7,897 bases of DNA from Tannerella sp. (GCA_031261145.1 JAISJX010000041.1:1-7897), one strand, 5' to 3'; positions 1-7,347 are shown, numbered from the stretch's first letter. Notes: generated by a model from the sequence alone, not told the origin. A program made the numbers and translations.

Positions 1-180
1 AAGTACTATTTTTTTCTCAATCTACATTGTTGTTGTCAATTTGCTATTTTTTTTCGTCATCCGTTTCACTTTCTGTCCGCAAAAAAGTGTCAAACTTTGC
101 CGACGGCTCCCTGTCTTCCGCTGTCAACCTTGTTATCCATCTCTTTTTATTTTAAAATTGAACATTAGAAATTTATTACG

Positions 181-210
181 CAAAGATATTCTTTTTTTCG
201 TTTCTGCAAA
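181..210 (-). promoter_or_regulatory. Leftward Bacteroidetes-type promoter
   Basis: Read on the minus strand, 188-181 is TATCTTTG, an exact match to the Bacteroidota -7 consensus TAnnTTTG, followed by C as is common. TTTG lies at 210-207, separated by 18 bases, close to the usual spacing. Transcription would start near 174 and run off the left edge. No minus-strand frame of note begins inside the window, so the target gene is unseen. Confidence 0.5.
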
Positions 211-216
211 AATTTT

Positions 217-240
217 TTTGCGTTTAACCGGGAACGCAAA
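217..240. repeat. Inverted repeat next to leftward promoter
   Basis: TTTGCGTT (217-224) and AACGCAAA (233-240) form a perfect 8-bp inverted repeat around an 8-base centre (TAACCGGG). It lies immediately upstream of the -33 element of the leftward promoter at 181-210, about where an activator would bind. It could be an operator or simply a hairpin; nothing else in the sequence decides this. Confidence 0.4.
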
Positions 241-426
241 CTTTCACTGACTTATCTTTTCAATCTTCACCTGAAAATCAGCATACGCTTTCATAAGAAT
301 CAATTGATTGATAAATAAGGATGAAGGGCGGTATTCTACGCATAATTTCCTGCTTTTATTCCCCTTTTTTGAAGCCTGATACTATAAAAAAATGAACGAA
401 GGTTTTTTACCTTTATTTCTTTTTCG

Positions 427-434
427 TACTTTTG
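427..434 (+). promoter_or_regulatory. -7 promoter element for ffh
   Basis: TACTTTTG matches the Bacteroidota -7 consensus TAnnTTTG exactly and lies 28 bases before the ffh start codon, giving a leader of about 20 bases. The expected -33 position (around 403-408) is only a T-run without a clear TTG, so the -33 half is weak. Confidence 0.55.
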
Positions 435-462
435 TGAGCCAATTCATGAAGTCGAAAGGTAT

Positions 463-1791
463 ATGTTTGAAAATTTAAGTGATAGATTAGAACGCTCCTT
501 CAAATTGCTGAAGGGTGAGGGTAAGATTACGGAAATCAATGTAGCGGAAACGCTGAAAGATGTCCGAAGGGCATTGTTGGATGCCGATGTTAATTACAAG
601 GTAGCAAAGCAATTCACGGATACGGTTAAGGAGAAAGCACTGGGACAGAACGTGCTGACGGTTCTCAAACCGAACCAGTTGATGGTGAAAATTGTGCACG
701 ACGAACTGGCCACGCTGATGGGTGGTACGGCCGCCGAAATCGCACTGAAAGGTACGCCGGCCGTCATCCTGATGTCCGGTTTGCAAGGTTCGGGTAAAAC
801 GACATTCTCCGGGAAGCTGGCCAACATGCTGAAAACGAAAAAAGGGAAAAAACCGTTGCTGGTAGCCTGCGACGTCTATCGTCCGGCAGCTATTGAGCAG
901 TTACACGTGTTAGGCGGACAGGTTGATGTGCCGGTCTATTCCGAGCCGGACAGCAAAGACCCGGTGAAAATTGCGCAACACGCCATCGCCGAGGCAAAGA
1001 AAAACGGACAGGATATCGTCATCATTGATACCGCTGGCCGTTTGGCGATAGACGAGCTGATGATGCAGGAAATCAAGGCCATCAAAGATGCGATTCAGCC
1101 GAACGAAATCCTGTTCGTCGTTGATGCCATGACCGGACAGGACGCCGTCAATACAGCCAAAGAATTTAACGACCGCCTTGATTTTACCGGCGTCGTACTG
1201 ACTAAGTTAGATGGTGATACCCGCGGTGGTGCGGCGCTTTCCATCCGTTCCGTGGTCGATAAACCGATTAAGTTTGTCGGGATGGGCGAAAAGATGGACG
1301 CGCTGGACGTGTTCCACCCCGAACGTATGGCAGACCGTATTTTGGGAATGGGCGACGTCGTCTCATTAGTGGAACGCGCTCAGGAACAGTACGATGAAGA
1401 AGAAGCGAAACGCCTGTCAAAGAAAATTGCGAAAAACCAGTTTGATTTCAACGATTTCATCTCCCAGATACATCAAATCAAAAAGATGGGAAACCTGAAA
1501 GATTTGGTATCCATGATTCCGGGCGTAGGGAAAGCGATGAAAGATATAGACATCGACGATAACGCCTTCAAAGGTCTCGAAGCGATTATCCAGTCGATGA
1601 CTCCGGACGAACGCGCCAATCCCGCCCTCCTGAACGGTTCGCGCCGGCAACGCATTGCCGCCGGAAGCGGAACATCCGTACCGGATGTGAACAAACTGAT
1701 CAAACAATTTGACGAAACGCGCAAAATGATGCGGATGATTACGACTACCAAACCCGGAAATCGCACTACACCCGCATTCAGACGAAAATAA
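463..1791 (+). CDS. ffh: Signal recognition particle protein Ffh (SRP54 GTPase)
   Basis: Ffh binds the signal sequence of nascent inner-membrane proteins, associates with the 4.5S/SRP RNA, and docks with FtsY in a GTP-dependent cycle that delivers ribosomes to SecYEG. The 442-residue protein has the full family layout. An N-terminal helical bundle covers about residues 1-95. The G domain has the P-loop GLQGSGKTT (106-114), DTAGR (189-193), TKLD (247-250) and GGAALS (255-260). A Met-containing M domain runs from about 328 to 430, with MGNLKDLVSMIPG-type and SRRQRIAAGSG (393-403) segments that contact RNA. Length is normal for Bacteroidota, and the C-terminal Met-rich tail is short. The ATG at 463 has a weak purine tract (GAAAGG, 454-459) and starts at the canonical MFENLSDRL. 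FolD follows 95 bases downstream on the same strand, so the two are probably co-transcribed. Confidence 0.97.
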   Translation: MFENLSDRLERSFKLLKGEGKITEINVAETLKDVRRALLDADVNYKVAKQFTDTVKEKALGQNVLTVLKPNQLMVKIVHDELATLMGGTAAEIALKGTPAVILMSGLQGSGKTTFSGKLANMLKTKKGKKPLLVACDVYRPAAIEQLHVLGGQVDVPVYSEPDSKDPVKIAQHAIAEAKKNGQDIVIIDTAGRLAIDELMMQEIKAIKDAIQPNEILFVVDAMTGQDAVNTAKEFNDRLDFTGVVLTKLDGDTRGGAALSIRSVVDKPIKFVGMGEKMDALDVFHPERMADRILGMGDVVSLVERAQEQYDEEEAKRLSKKIAKNQFDFNDFISQIHQIKKMGNLKDLVSMIPGVGKAMKDIDIDDNAFKGLEAIIQSMTPDERANPALLNGSRRQRIAAGSGTSVPDVNKLIKQFDETRKMMRMITTTKPGNRTTPAFRRK

Positions 1792-1886
1792 AACGCCGGA
1801 TAAAAACGGCTATATATATAAATAATGTAGCGTCAACGTGCAAACGCCGGACGCCCCGAGTGAATCATTTATAAAAAACAGTCATC

Positions 1887-2786
1887 ATGGAAGAGCAAAA
1901 GAGTTACCGGTTAATTGATGGGAAAGCAGTTGCGGCGCAAATAAAGGAAGAGTTGGCCGCCGAAGTGGCGCAAATCAAAAAAGAGGGAGGCAAAATCCCC
2001 CATTTAGCCGCCGTTTTAGTCGGACATGACGGTGGCAGTGAGACCTATGTTGCCAATAAAGTAAAGAATTGCGAAGAGATAGGATTCAAATCCACCCTGA
2101 TTCGTTACGAAACCGATGTGACGGAAGAAGAATTGCTGCGCAAGGTAGATGAATTGAATAACGATGCGGACGTGGACGGTTTCATCGTCCAACTGCCTTT
2201 GCCCGCGCATATTTCGGAGCAGAAAGTGATCGAAGCCATTGATTTTCATAAAGACGTGGACGGGTTTCATCCGATAAACGTCGGTCGGCTGTCGCTCGGT
2301 TTGCCCTGCTTTCGTTCCGCCACTCCGGCAGGTATCCTGGAGTTGTTGAAACGATATGATATTGAAACAAAGGGTAAACACTGTGTCATTTTGGGACGCA
2401 GCAATATTGTCGGCAAACCGATGGCAATGCTGATGATGCAGAAAGCGTATCCCGGAAACTGTACGGTCACCGTTTGCCACAGCCATTCCGAAAACCTGAA
2501 AGAGATGTGTCAGAGCGCCGATATTATCATTGCCGCGCTGGGTGTTCCCGAATTTGTGAAAGCCGGGATGGTCAAAGAAGGCGCCGTCGTGATCGACGTC
2601 GGTACAACACGCATGCCGAGCAGCGTGACCAAAAGCGGCTTCAAACTGACCGGCGATGTGAGTTTCAACGAAGTAGCGCCCAAATGCAGCTACATCACCC
2701 CCGTACCCGGCGGTGTAGGGCCGATGACGATTATTTCATTGATGCGAAACACATTGCTTGCCGGTAAAAAGACGGTTTTTAAATAA
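1887..2786 (+). CDS. folD: Bifunctional methylenetetrahydrofolate dehydrogenase / methenyltetrahydrofolate cyclohydrolase FolD
   Basis: FolD is a cytoplasmic enzyme that interconverts 5,10-methylene-THF, 5,10-methenyl-THF and 10-formyl-THF using NADP, supplying one-carbon units for purine, thymidylate and formyl-Met synthesis. The 299 residues match the family length. Visible motifs are the substrate-site YVANK (Tyr54 and Lys58, equivalent to the catalytic Tyr/Lys pair), VQLPLP (101-106), DVDGFHP (123-129), the dinucleotide-binding GRSNIVGKP (170-178) and the C-terminal signature PGGVGPMT (274-281). The ATG at 1887 precedes the usual N-terminal 'LIDGKAVA' by eight residues, and no closer in-frame ATG exists, so this start is preferred. 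No promoter is evident in the 95-base gap after ffh. A hairpin with a T-run follows at 2832-2872. Confidence 0.97.
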   Translation: MEEQKSYRLIDGKAVAAQIKEELAAEVAQIKKEGGKIPHLAAVLVGHDGGSETYVANKVKNCEEIGFKSTLIRYETDVTEEELLRKVDELNNDADVDGFIVQLPLPAHISEQKVIEAIDFHKDVDGFHPINVGRLSLGLPCFRSATPAGILELLKRYDIETKGKHCVILGRSNIVGKPMAMLMMQKAYPGNCTVTVCHSHSENLKEMCQSADIIIAALGVPEFVKAGMVKEGAVVIDVGTTRMPSSVTKSGFKLTGDVSFNEVAPKCSYITPVPGGVGPMTIISLMRNTLLAGKKTVFK

Positions 2787-2831
2787 TTAGAACTGACAGA
2801 CTGAAAGAGTCTCCACGTTGACTTGATATAA

Positions 2832-2872
2832 AAAGCCTGCAAAATTGAATCTTGCAGGCTTTGAATTTTTTT
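2832..2872. terminator. Probable bidirectional intrinsic terminator between folD and tRNA-His
   Basis: The arms at 2832-2842 and 2852-2862 (AAAGCCTGCAA / TTGCAGGCTTT) pair perfectly over 11 bp around a 9-base loop. On the plus strand it is followed by GAATTTTTTT. On the minus strand the stem continues into a short T-run (TTTTTATA). It therefore suits termination of folD rightward and of the tRNA leftward, as expected between convergent genes. Confidence 0.75.
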
Positions 2873-2901
2873 AGATTTCGCCTTTCGGCTCATCTTGGGG
2901 G

Positions 2902-2975
2902 GGTGAAGAATGGGACTCGAACCCACGACCCTCGGAACCACAATCCGATGCTCTAACCGGCTGAGCTATCCTCAC
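2902..2975 (-). tRNA. tRNA-His (anticodon GTG)
   Basis: The minus strand folds into a complete 74-base cloverleaf. The 7-bp acceptor stem is GTGAGGA/TCTTCAC with one G.U. The D stem is GCTC/GAGC with loop AGCCGGTTA. The anticodon stem is TCGGA/TCCGA with loop TTGTGGT, so the anticodon is GTG (plus-strand 2939-2941). A 5-base variable loop precedes the T arm GTGGG-TTCGAGT-CCCAT. Two His identity features are present: the base before position 1 (2976 on the minus strand) is G, giving G-1, and the discriminator is C73 at 2902. The 3' CCA is not encoded; after C73 come only C residues and then AA, so it would be added by nucleotidyltransferase. Confidence 0.97.
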
Positions 2976-3051
2976 CATCCTATAAAATGGGTATAATGGT
3001 TAATTTGATTCTGAAAACAACCCTTTCGTTGGGTCCTTCTCAAAACCACTG

Positions 3052-3081
3052 CAAAGTTTGTTGTTTTTTTTATTATACAAA
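3052..3081 (-). promoter_or_regulatory. Candidate promoter of tRNA-His
   Basis: On the minus strand AAACTTTG (3059-3052) matches the -7 consensus TAnnTTTG except at its first base. TTTG (3081-3078) lies 18 bases upstream as a -33 element. Transcription would begin near 3045, leaving a 5' precursor of about 70 bases for RNase P to remove. Confidence 0.4.
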
Positions 3082-3334
3082 TACTACTATAGTAAAAAAC
3101 TGCAATCCGGCGGTATTTTTTTTCATTGCAGACCCTATAAAAGCCTCCGCAATGGAAAAATTCAACCAAATGTAAATTATCTTTGCAAAAAAAACAGACT
3201 GAAATTCAGGTCGGAAAATTTACCGTTTTGGCTATTTTGAACGATCAAACCATCCGGTATAAATTCACATCTATACCTGTAAATACATTCAAAAAAGCAG
3301 GGTTATCCATACAAAAAAAATTTCGCATTATTTA

Positions 3335-3366
3335 TTTGGTATTATCCGAAACAATAAGTATATTTG
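3335..3366 (+). promoter_or_regulatory. Consensus Bacteroidetes promoter for the patatin/GH13 gene
   Basis: TTTG (3335-3338) and TATATTTG (3359-3366) are separated by 20 bases, an exact match to both halves of the Bacteroidota consensus. The start point would be near 3373, about 20 bases before the ATG at 3392. This supports the ATG at 3392 over the in-frame TTG at 3380, which would lie only a few bases into the transcript. Confidence 0.65.
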
Positions 3367-3391
3367 CTGAATAAAATTTTTGACTTCGATT

Positions 3392-5938
3392 ATGGAAACA
3401 AAAAAGAAACCGTATAAAATCGGGTTGGCGCTCAGCGGCGGCGGATCAAGAGGTTTTGCTCACATTGGTGTTTTCAGGTTGTTGGAAGAATATGGTATCC
3501 GGCCGGACATCATTGTCGGAACCAGCGCTGGAGCATTGATGGGTTCGCTGTTTGCCGACGGTTATACGGCTGACGAAATCAAACACCTCTTTAACGGTCG
3601 CGAATTTACCGACTTTGCCAAGATCCAAATCCCCAAATCGGGCCTGTTCGACAGCAACCGGTTCAGCGACTTTATGAAAAAACATTTGCACAAAAAAAAT
3701 ATTGAAGATTTAAAAATACCGTTAGTCGTTGTTGCAACAGATTTGGATAACGGTAAAGGTCATGCGTTTACCTCCGGTTCCGTTGCAGAAACCGTAAGGG
3801 CGTCCTGTAGCGTCCCGATTATTTTCAGCCCGGTGCTGATTGACGGGACGCATTATGTGGATGGAGGTTTGTTCCATAACTTTCCCGTATCTGTCATACG
3901 TGAAAATTGTGATGTAGTCATCGGGGTCAATGTGGGACCGTATATTCCCCACGAGTACCCCCAAAGTCTGTACAGTATCGCTGAACGTTCCTATCATTAT
4001 GTTTTTCAGGCCAATATACACGAAGACAGGAAACAGTGCGATATTCTTATTGAACCGGAAGATTTGAATAAAAGTAAAATGTTTGATCTGAAAAGCGTTG
4101 AGACAATCGCCAATATTGGTTATGAGGCGGCAGTCAACGCTTTTAGCAAATTCCTCAACGACACCAAAATTGAAGCGAACAGTCAGGCAGGTTCTGCTTT
4201 GTGCAGGACATTTGAACAAAAAACAAAAAGAACAAGAAAAAATTTCAAACTTATGAAAACTAAAACTGTGATTTATCAGGTATTTCCACGATTATTCGGA
4301 AACCATCATAAATCCCCCAAACCCAATGGAACGATTTCGGAAAATGGCGCCGGAAAATTCTCCGCCTTTACGCCCGAAATACTAAACGAACTGAAAAACG
4401 CCGGTTTTACGCATATCTGGTACACCGGTGTTATTGAACATGCCACCCAGACGGATTATCCGTCGTGTAATATCACCAAAGACCATCAGGCCGTGGTGAA
4501 AGGAAAAGCCGGCTCGCCTTATGCCATCAAAGATTATTACGATGTGGATCCCGATTTGGCGGAAGAACCGTCGAACCGCATGGCGGAATTTGAAGACTTG
4601 GTCAGGCGTACACACGAGGCCGGATTAGAGATGATTATCGACTTCGTGCCGAACCATGTCGCACGGCAGTATCATTCTAATGCCAAACCACCTCATATAC
4701 AGGATTTGGGACAGCATGACAATGATTCGAAAGCCTTTGATCCCAACAATAATTTCTATTATCTGCCGAACCAGTCTTTAGTCCTGCATTTCGGGGCGCA
4801 ACAGGAAGATTATGAATACAGTGAGTTCCCGGCGAAAGTGACCGGAAACAATTGTTTCAAAAGCAATCCGACGGAAAACGACTGGTACGAAACCATAAAA
4901 CTTAATTATGGCGTCGATTACGTAAACGGCGGACATTGTTATTTTACCCCCATCCCCAACACGTGGACAAAGATGCTGGACATCCTGCTCTATTGGGTGG
5001 ACAAGGGCGTGGACGGTTTCCGTTGCGATATGGCCGAGATGGTGCCTGTGGAGTTTTGGAATTGGGTGATTCCGAGAGTAAAGACGGTGAAAGAGACTTG
5101 TTTTATCGCCGAAGTATATAATCCGGCGCTCTACCGGGATTATGTGCAACGCGGACATTTCGATTTCCTGTATGACAAAGCAGGGATGTACGATACCCTG
5201 CGTAATGTGATTTGCGGAAGAGCGGCGGCCTACGACATCACCAAATGCTGGCAGGCGGTCGAAGGCATCCAACAGCATTTGGTCTATTTCTTGGAAAATC
5301 ATGACGAACAACGCATTGCCTCCGACTTCTTCGCCGGAAATGCGCAAGCCGGTTTTCCGGGCATGATTGTGGCTGCAACCATGAACACAAACCCCGTATT
5401 GGTATATTGCGGGCAGGAATTCGGTGAACGCGGGATGGACAACGAAGGATTCAGCGGCCTTGACGGGCGAACTACGATTTTTGATTACTGGAACCTGCCC
5501 TGCATTCAGCAATGGACAGGCGAGCTTCAAAGCGGAGAACCGTTGCTGACACGGGAACAAAGAAATCTGCACGAGGAATACGTCCGGTTGCTGCGCATCG
5601 TGGAGAATGAACCGGCCATCAACAGCGGCGCCTTCTTCGACTTAATGTATGCGAATGATAAAAACCTGCATTTCAACGTGAACAGGCAGTATGCTTTTTT
5701 GCGCAAGCATGAACAGGAAGTGATTCTGGTGGTGGCAAATTTCGACCCGGCGGAACAAACCGTACGTGTCCGAATCCCGTCCGAGGCGTTTCTGTACTTG
5801 AATATTCCCGACAATCAAGCCGCCAGACTGACAGACTTATTTACCGGACAACAAAGCATCAGCACCTTGACGGCAGCCTGCCCATTTGAGGTCACCCTGC
5901 CGGGTTATTCGGGTAAATTATTGAAATTCAAATATTAA
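3392..5938 (+). CDS. Patatin-like phospholipase fused in frame to a GH13 alpha-amylase-family enzyme
   Basis: A single 848-residue frame encodes two complete enzymes. Residues 8 to about 260 are a patatin/RssA-type acyl hydrolase. It has the oxyanion loop GGGSRG (16-21), the nucleophile elbow GTSAG with Ser45, and DGG with Asp157 completing the Ser-Asp dyad. Residues 261-287 are a basic, low-complexity linker. From Met288 a glycoside hydrolase family 13 protein begins (MKTKTVIYQVFPRLFG). Its regions are DFVPNH (417-422), GFRCDMAE with nucleophile Asp546, FIAEVY with acid/base Glu574, and NHDEQR with Asp638. A beta-rich C-terminal domain follows. No signal peptide is seen before either part, so both should be cytoplasmic. 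The amylase part probably acts on alpha-glucans such as glycogen or maltodextrin; its exact specificity cannot be read. The ATG at 3392 fits the promoter at 3335-3366. The frame has no stop between domains, yet the DNA before Met288 looks like a gene leader, so two separately translated proteins are possible. Confidence 0.85.
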   Translation: METKKKPYKIGLALSGGGSRGFAHIGVFRLLEEYGIRPDIIVGTSAGALMGSLFADGYTADEIKHLFNGREFTDFAKIQIPKSGLFDSNRFSDFMKKHLHKKNIEDLKIPLVVVATDLDNGKGHAFTSGSVAETVRASCSVPIIFSPVLIDGTHYVDGGLFHNFPVSVIRENCDVVIGVNVGPYIPHEYPQSLYSIAERSYHYVFQANIHEDRKQCDILIEPEDLNKSKMFDLKSVETIANIGYEAAVNAFSKFLNDTKIEANSQAGSALCRTFEQKTKRTRKNFKLMKTKTVIYQVFPRLFGNHHKSPKPNGTISENGAGKFSAFTPEILNELKNAGFTHIWYTGVIEHATQTDYPSCNITKDHQAVVKGKAGSPYAIKDYYDVDPDLAEEPSNRMAEFEDLVRRTHEAGLEMIIDFVPNHVARQYHSNAKPPHIQDLGQHDNDSKAFDPNNNFYYLPNQSLVLHFGAQQEDYEYSEFPAKVTGNNCFKSNPTENDWYETIKLNYGVDYVNGGHCYFTPIPNTWTKMLDILLYWVDKGVDGFRCDMAEMVPVEFWNWVIPRVKTVKETCFIAEVYNPALYRDYVQRGHFDFLYDKAGMYDTLRNVICGRAAAYDITKCWQAVEGIQQHLVYFLENHDEQRIASDFFAGNAQAGFPGMIVAATMNTNPVLVYCGQEFGERGMDNEGFSGLDGRTTIFDYWNLPCIQQWTGELQSGEPLLTREQRNLHEEYVRLLRIVENEPAINSGAFFDLMYANDKNLHFNVNRQYAFLRKHEQEVILVVANFDPAEQTVRVRIPSEAFLYLNIPDNQAARLTDLFTGQQSISTLTAACPFEVTLPGYSGKLLKFKY
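4215..4255 (+). promoter_or_regulatory. Possible internal translation start of the GH13 domain
   Basis: The stretch from 4215 to the ATG at 4253 is extremely A-rich and K/R/T/N-coding, unlike the domains around it. A-rich leaders directly before the start codon are typical of Bacteroidota genes, which seldom use Shine-Dalgarno pairing. The ATG at 4253 is exactly where a stand-alone GH13 enzyme of 561 residues would begin (catalytic Asp259, Glu287 and Asp351 in that numbering). A GACATTTG at 4207-4214 resembles a -7 element but lacks a -33 partner. Confidence 0.45.
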
Positions 5939-5944
5939 CTAAAA

Positions 5945-5954
5945 AGAAAGGAGG
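5945..5954 (+). other. Orphan perfect Shine-Dalgarno sequence
   Basis: AGAAAGGAGG, six bases after the stop of the preceding gene, is fully complementary to the 3' end expected for Bacteroidota 16S rRNA (CCTCCTTTCT). No ATG, GTG or TTG start with a usable frame lies at a suitable distance downstream; the next gene starts at 6061. It may be a relic or chance. Confidence 0.4.
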
Positions 5955-6025
5955 ACATTAGAATATATTTTCAACATACCGGAAAGTTTTTTTGAGATAG
6001 ACTAATCTATTTGAAAATAAGTTTG

Positions 6026-6033
6026 TACTTTTG
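6026..6033 (+). promoter_or_regulatory. -7 promoter element for prs
   Basis: TACTTTTG matches TAnnTTTG exactly and is followed by C. It ends 27 bases before the prs ATG, giving a leader of about 20 bases. TTTG occurs at 6010-6013 and 6022-6025 but too close to serve as a properly spaced -33 element, so the upstream half is uncertain. Confidence 0.55.
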
Positions 6034-6060
6034 CGGCGTCATTTATAATAAAAACTCCGA

Positions 6061-7005
6061 ATGAGTGCATATACTCCTTTTTTGGTATTTGCGGGAACAA
6101 ACTCCCGTTATTTAGCAGAGAAAATCTGTGATAATCTGGGCTGTCCATTGGGACAAATGAACATCCAACATTTCGCTGACGGTGAATTTTCCGTCTCCTA
6201 CGAAGAGTCTATCCGTGGCCGGGATGTCTTTTTAGTTCAATCGACCTTTCCTAATTCAGACAATCTGATGGAATTGTTGCTGATGATGGACGCTGCACGG
6301 CGTGCTTCCGCCCATTCCATCATCGCGGTCATTCCCTATTTCGGATGGGCAAGGCAAGACCGGAAAGACAAACCCCGTGTTTCCATCGGCGCCAAACTGA
6401 TTGCCGACCTGTTGAGCGTGGCAGGCATTAACCGGTTGATTACGATGGATTTGCACGCCGACCAGATTCAAGGGTTCTTCAATGTCCCGGTGGATCACTT
6501 ATATGCATCCTCCGTATTCCTCGAATATATCAAGGAAAAATTGCCCTTGGACAATCTGGTAGTTGCTACGCCGGATGTCGGCGGAAGTAAGCGGGCAGGC
6601 AGCTATTCAAAGTATCTGGAAGTGCCGATGGTGATTTGCCACAAGTCACGCCAACGCGCTAACGAAGTGTCGGATATGCGGATTATCGGAGATGTGGAAG
6701 GGAAAGACGTCCTCTTGTTGGATGACATTGTCGATACCGCCGGAACAATCACAAAAGCCGCCGACCTGATGATGCAAAACGGTGCAAAATCCGTACGCGC
6801 CATGGCCAGTCACGCCGTGATGTCCGACCCGGCAACGCTCCGGGTGGATCAATCCGCCTTGTCGGAAATCATCTTTACGGATTCGATTCCTTACACCAAG
6901 AAAAGTGAAAAAGTGACGATTCTGTCCGTAGCCGAAATGTTTGCCGAAGCCATCCGCCGGGTATGTCACGATGAATCAATAAGTTCGCTTTATACGATCA
7001 AATAA
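6061..7005 (+). CDS. prs: Ribose-phosphate pyrophosphokinase (PRPP synthetase)
   Basis: The enzyme transfers pyrophosphate from ATP to ribose 5-phosphate, producing PRPP for purine, pyrimidine, NAD, histidine and tryptophan synthesis in the cytoplasm. The 314 residues match class I bacterial PRPP synthetases. Visible features are FADGE (38-42), the flexible-loop region YFGWARQDRKDKPR (93-106), the PRPP synthetase signature beginning DLHADQIQGFF (130-140) with catalytic His132, PDVGG (171-175), and the ribose-5-phosphate loop DDIVDTAGT (221-229). The ATG at 6061 begins a normal-length protein and has an A-rich leader with no Shine-Dalgarno. It carries its own -7 element at 6026-6033 and so is probably transcribed independently of the gene before it. 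No classic terminator follows directly; the first strong stem-loop is at 7131-7201. Confidence 0.97.
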   Translation: MSAYTPFLVFAGTNSRYLAEKICDNLGCPLGQMNIQHFADGEFSVSYEESIRGRDVFLVQSTFPNSDNLMELLLMMDAARRASAHSIIAVIPYFGWARQDRKDKPRVSIGAKLIADLLSVAGINRLITMDLHADQIQGFFNVPVDHLYASSVFLEYIKEKLPLDNLVVATPDVGGSKRAGSYSKYLEVPMVICHKSRQRANEVSDMRIIGDVEGKDVLLLDDIVDTAGTITKAADLMMQNGAKSVRAMASHAVMSDPATLRVDQSALSEIIFTDSIPYTKKSEKVTILSVAEMFAEAIRRVCHDESISSLYTIK

Positions 7006-7082
7006 GTTCCTGCCGCTTGGGTTTACAAAACTAAGTGATGCAAAATAAATGATGTATAATGAATATTGGATATATTACTTAT

Positions 7083-7105
7083 CTTAATCCCGTTAGAGAT
7101 TTAAG
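7083..7105. repeat. Imperfect hairpin with GTTA loop
   Basis: CTTAATCCC and GAGATTTAAG pair around a GTTA tetraloop (7092-7095), with one C/A mismatch (7090/7097) and one bulged T. The same GTTA loop tops the GC-rich hairpin at 7465-7478, suggesting related Bacteroidales palindromic elements. Confidence 0.35.
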
Positions 7106-7130
7106 TTCGGTAGAATATATAAACACCCCT

Positions 7131-7201
7131 GAAAATCTACATGCTGTAGGTATGCAATATTATAACGGATTCCAGTTGCATACCTGCGGCATGCTATTTT
7201 C
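7131..7201 (+). repeat. Long stem-loop downstream of prs
   Basis: 7140-7157 pairs with 7176-7193 over 18 consecutive positions, with two T.G positions (7145/7188 and 7147/7186) and an 18-base loop. An outer stem GAAAAT (7131-7136) / ATTTTC (7196-7201) extends it after a small internal loop. In plus-strand RNA all 18 positions pair through G.U wobbles; in minus-strand RNA the same two positions would be A.C mismatches. The structure could be the 3' end of the prs transcript or part of a palindromic repeat. It lacks the T-run of an intrinsic terminator. Confidence 0.6.
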
Positions 7202-7318
7202 GTGCAGATAACACTGCGAAAAACCTTTTTTCTCGCGCATTTTCCTGATGTTATTTCCTATACTATTCATAAGTGACTAATTTCGAGCAAAATTATAATA
7301 ATTATTCAATATATCATT

Positions 7319-7347
7319 TTTGAAGGCAAAAAAAGCAAGTATCTTTG
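7319..7347 (+). promoter_or_regulatory. Promoter-like pair with no gene behind it
   Basis: TTTG (7319-7322) and an exact -7 element TATCTTTG (7340-7347) are 17 bases apart, slightly short for the consensus. A transcript would start near 7354 and run through every structure from 7392 to 7875. The first ATG is followed at once by a stop, and the next frame (7374-7415) is 13 codons long. Confidence 0.4.

Larger units (their letters stand above)
1..462. other. AT-rich intergenic region upstream of ffh, no credible gene
   Basis: I see no believable coding sequence here. A 69-codon open frame at 41-250 (+) has low-complexity, Phe/Leu-rich content with no family resemblance. What the region does hold is a leftward promoter-like pair (181-210), an inverted repeat beside it (217-240), a 12-bp perfect palindrome AATCAATTGATT at 298-309, and the ffh -7 element at 427-434. 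The layout suggests a divergent intergenic region, with a minus-strand gene starting beyond the left edge. The minus strand from 175 to 1 has only very short frames. Confidence 0.6.
2976..3391. other. Divergent intergenic region between tRNA-His and the patatin/GH13 gene
   Basis: Short open frames here (about 60 codons on both strands) overlap promoter elements or lack ATG starts and have no family character. The region contains a probable leftward tRNA promoter (3052-3081), a solitary -7 element TATCTTTG at 3178-3185 (+) with no good -33, and a strong promoter at 3335-3366 (+). An inverted repeat CTGCAAT/ATTGCAG (3100-3106 and 3125-3131) and a palindrome TACTATAGTA at about 3083-3092 have no assigned role. 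Confidence 0.6.

Noticed and set aside
41..250. 69-codon plus-strand open frame
   Set aside because: Low-complexity Phe/Leu-rich translation in AT-rich DNA; it runs through the leftward promoter and palindrome, with no family resemblance.
446..478. Ten-codon frame overlapping the ffh start, a possible upstream ORF
   Set aside because: No supporting start-site signal, and a short overlap like this is expected by chance.
3183..3374. 63-codon frame before the patatin/GH13 gene
   Set aside because: It starts with a TTG that is part of a -7 element and has no ATG start; its translation resembles AT-rich noise and it overlaps the promoter at 3335-3366.
4778..5572. 264-codon minus-strand frame inside the GH13 domain
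   Set aside because: It lies wholly antisense to a domain with all catalytic motifs intact; a typical shadow frame.
7059..7211. 50-codon frame after prs
   Set aside because: Its second half is exactly the 7131-7201 stem-loop and its first half includes the GTTA hairpin; the repeat structure explains it better than a protein would.
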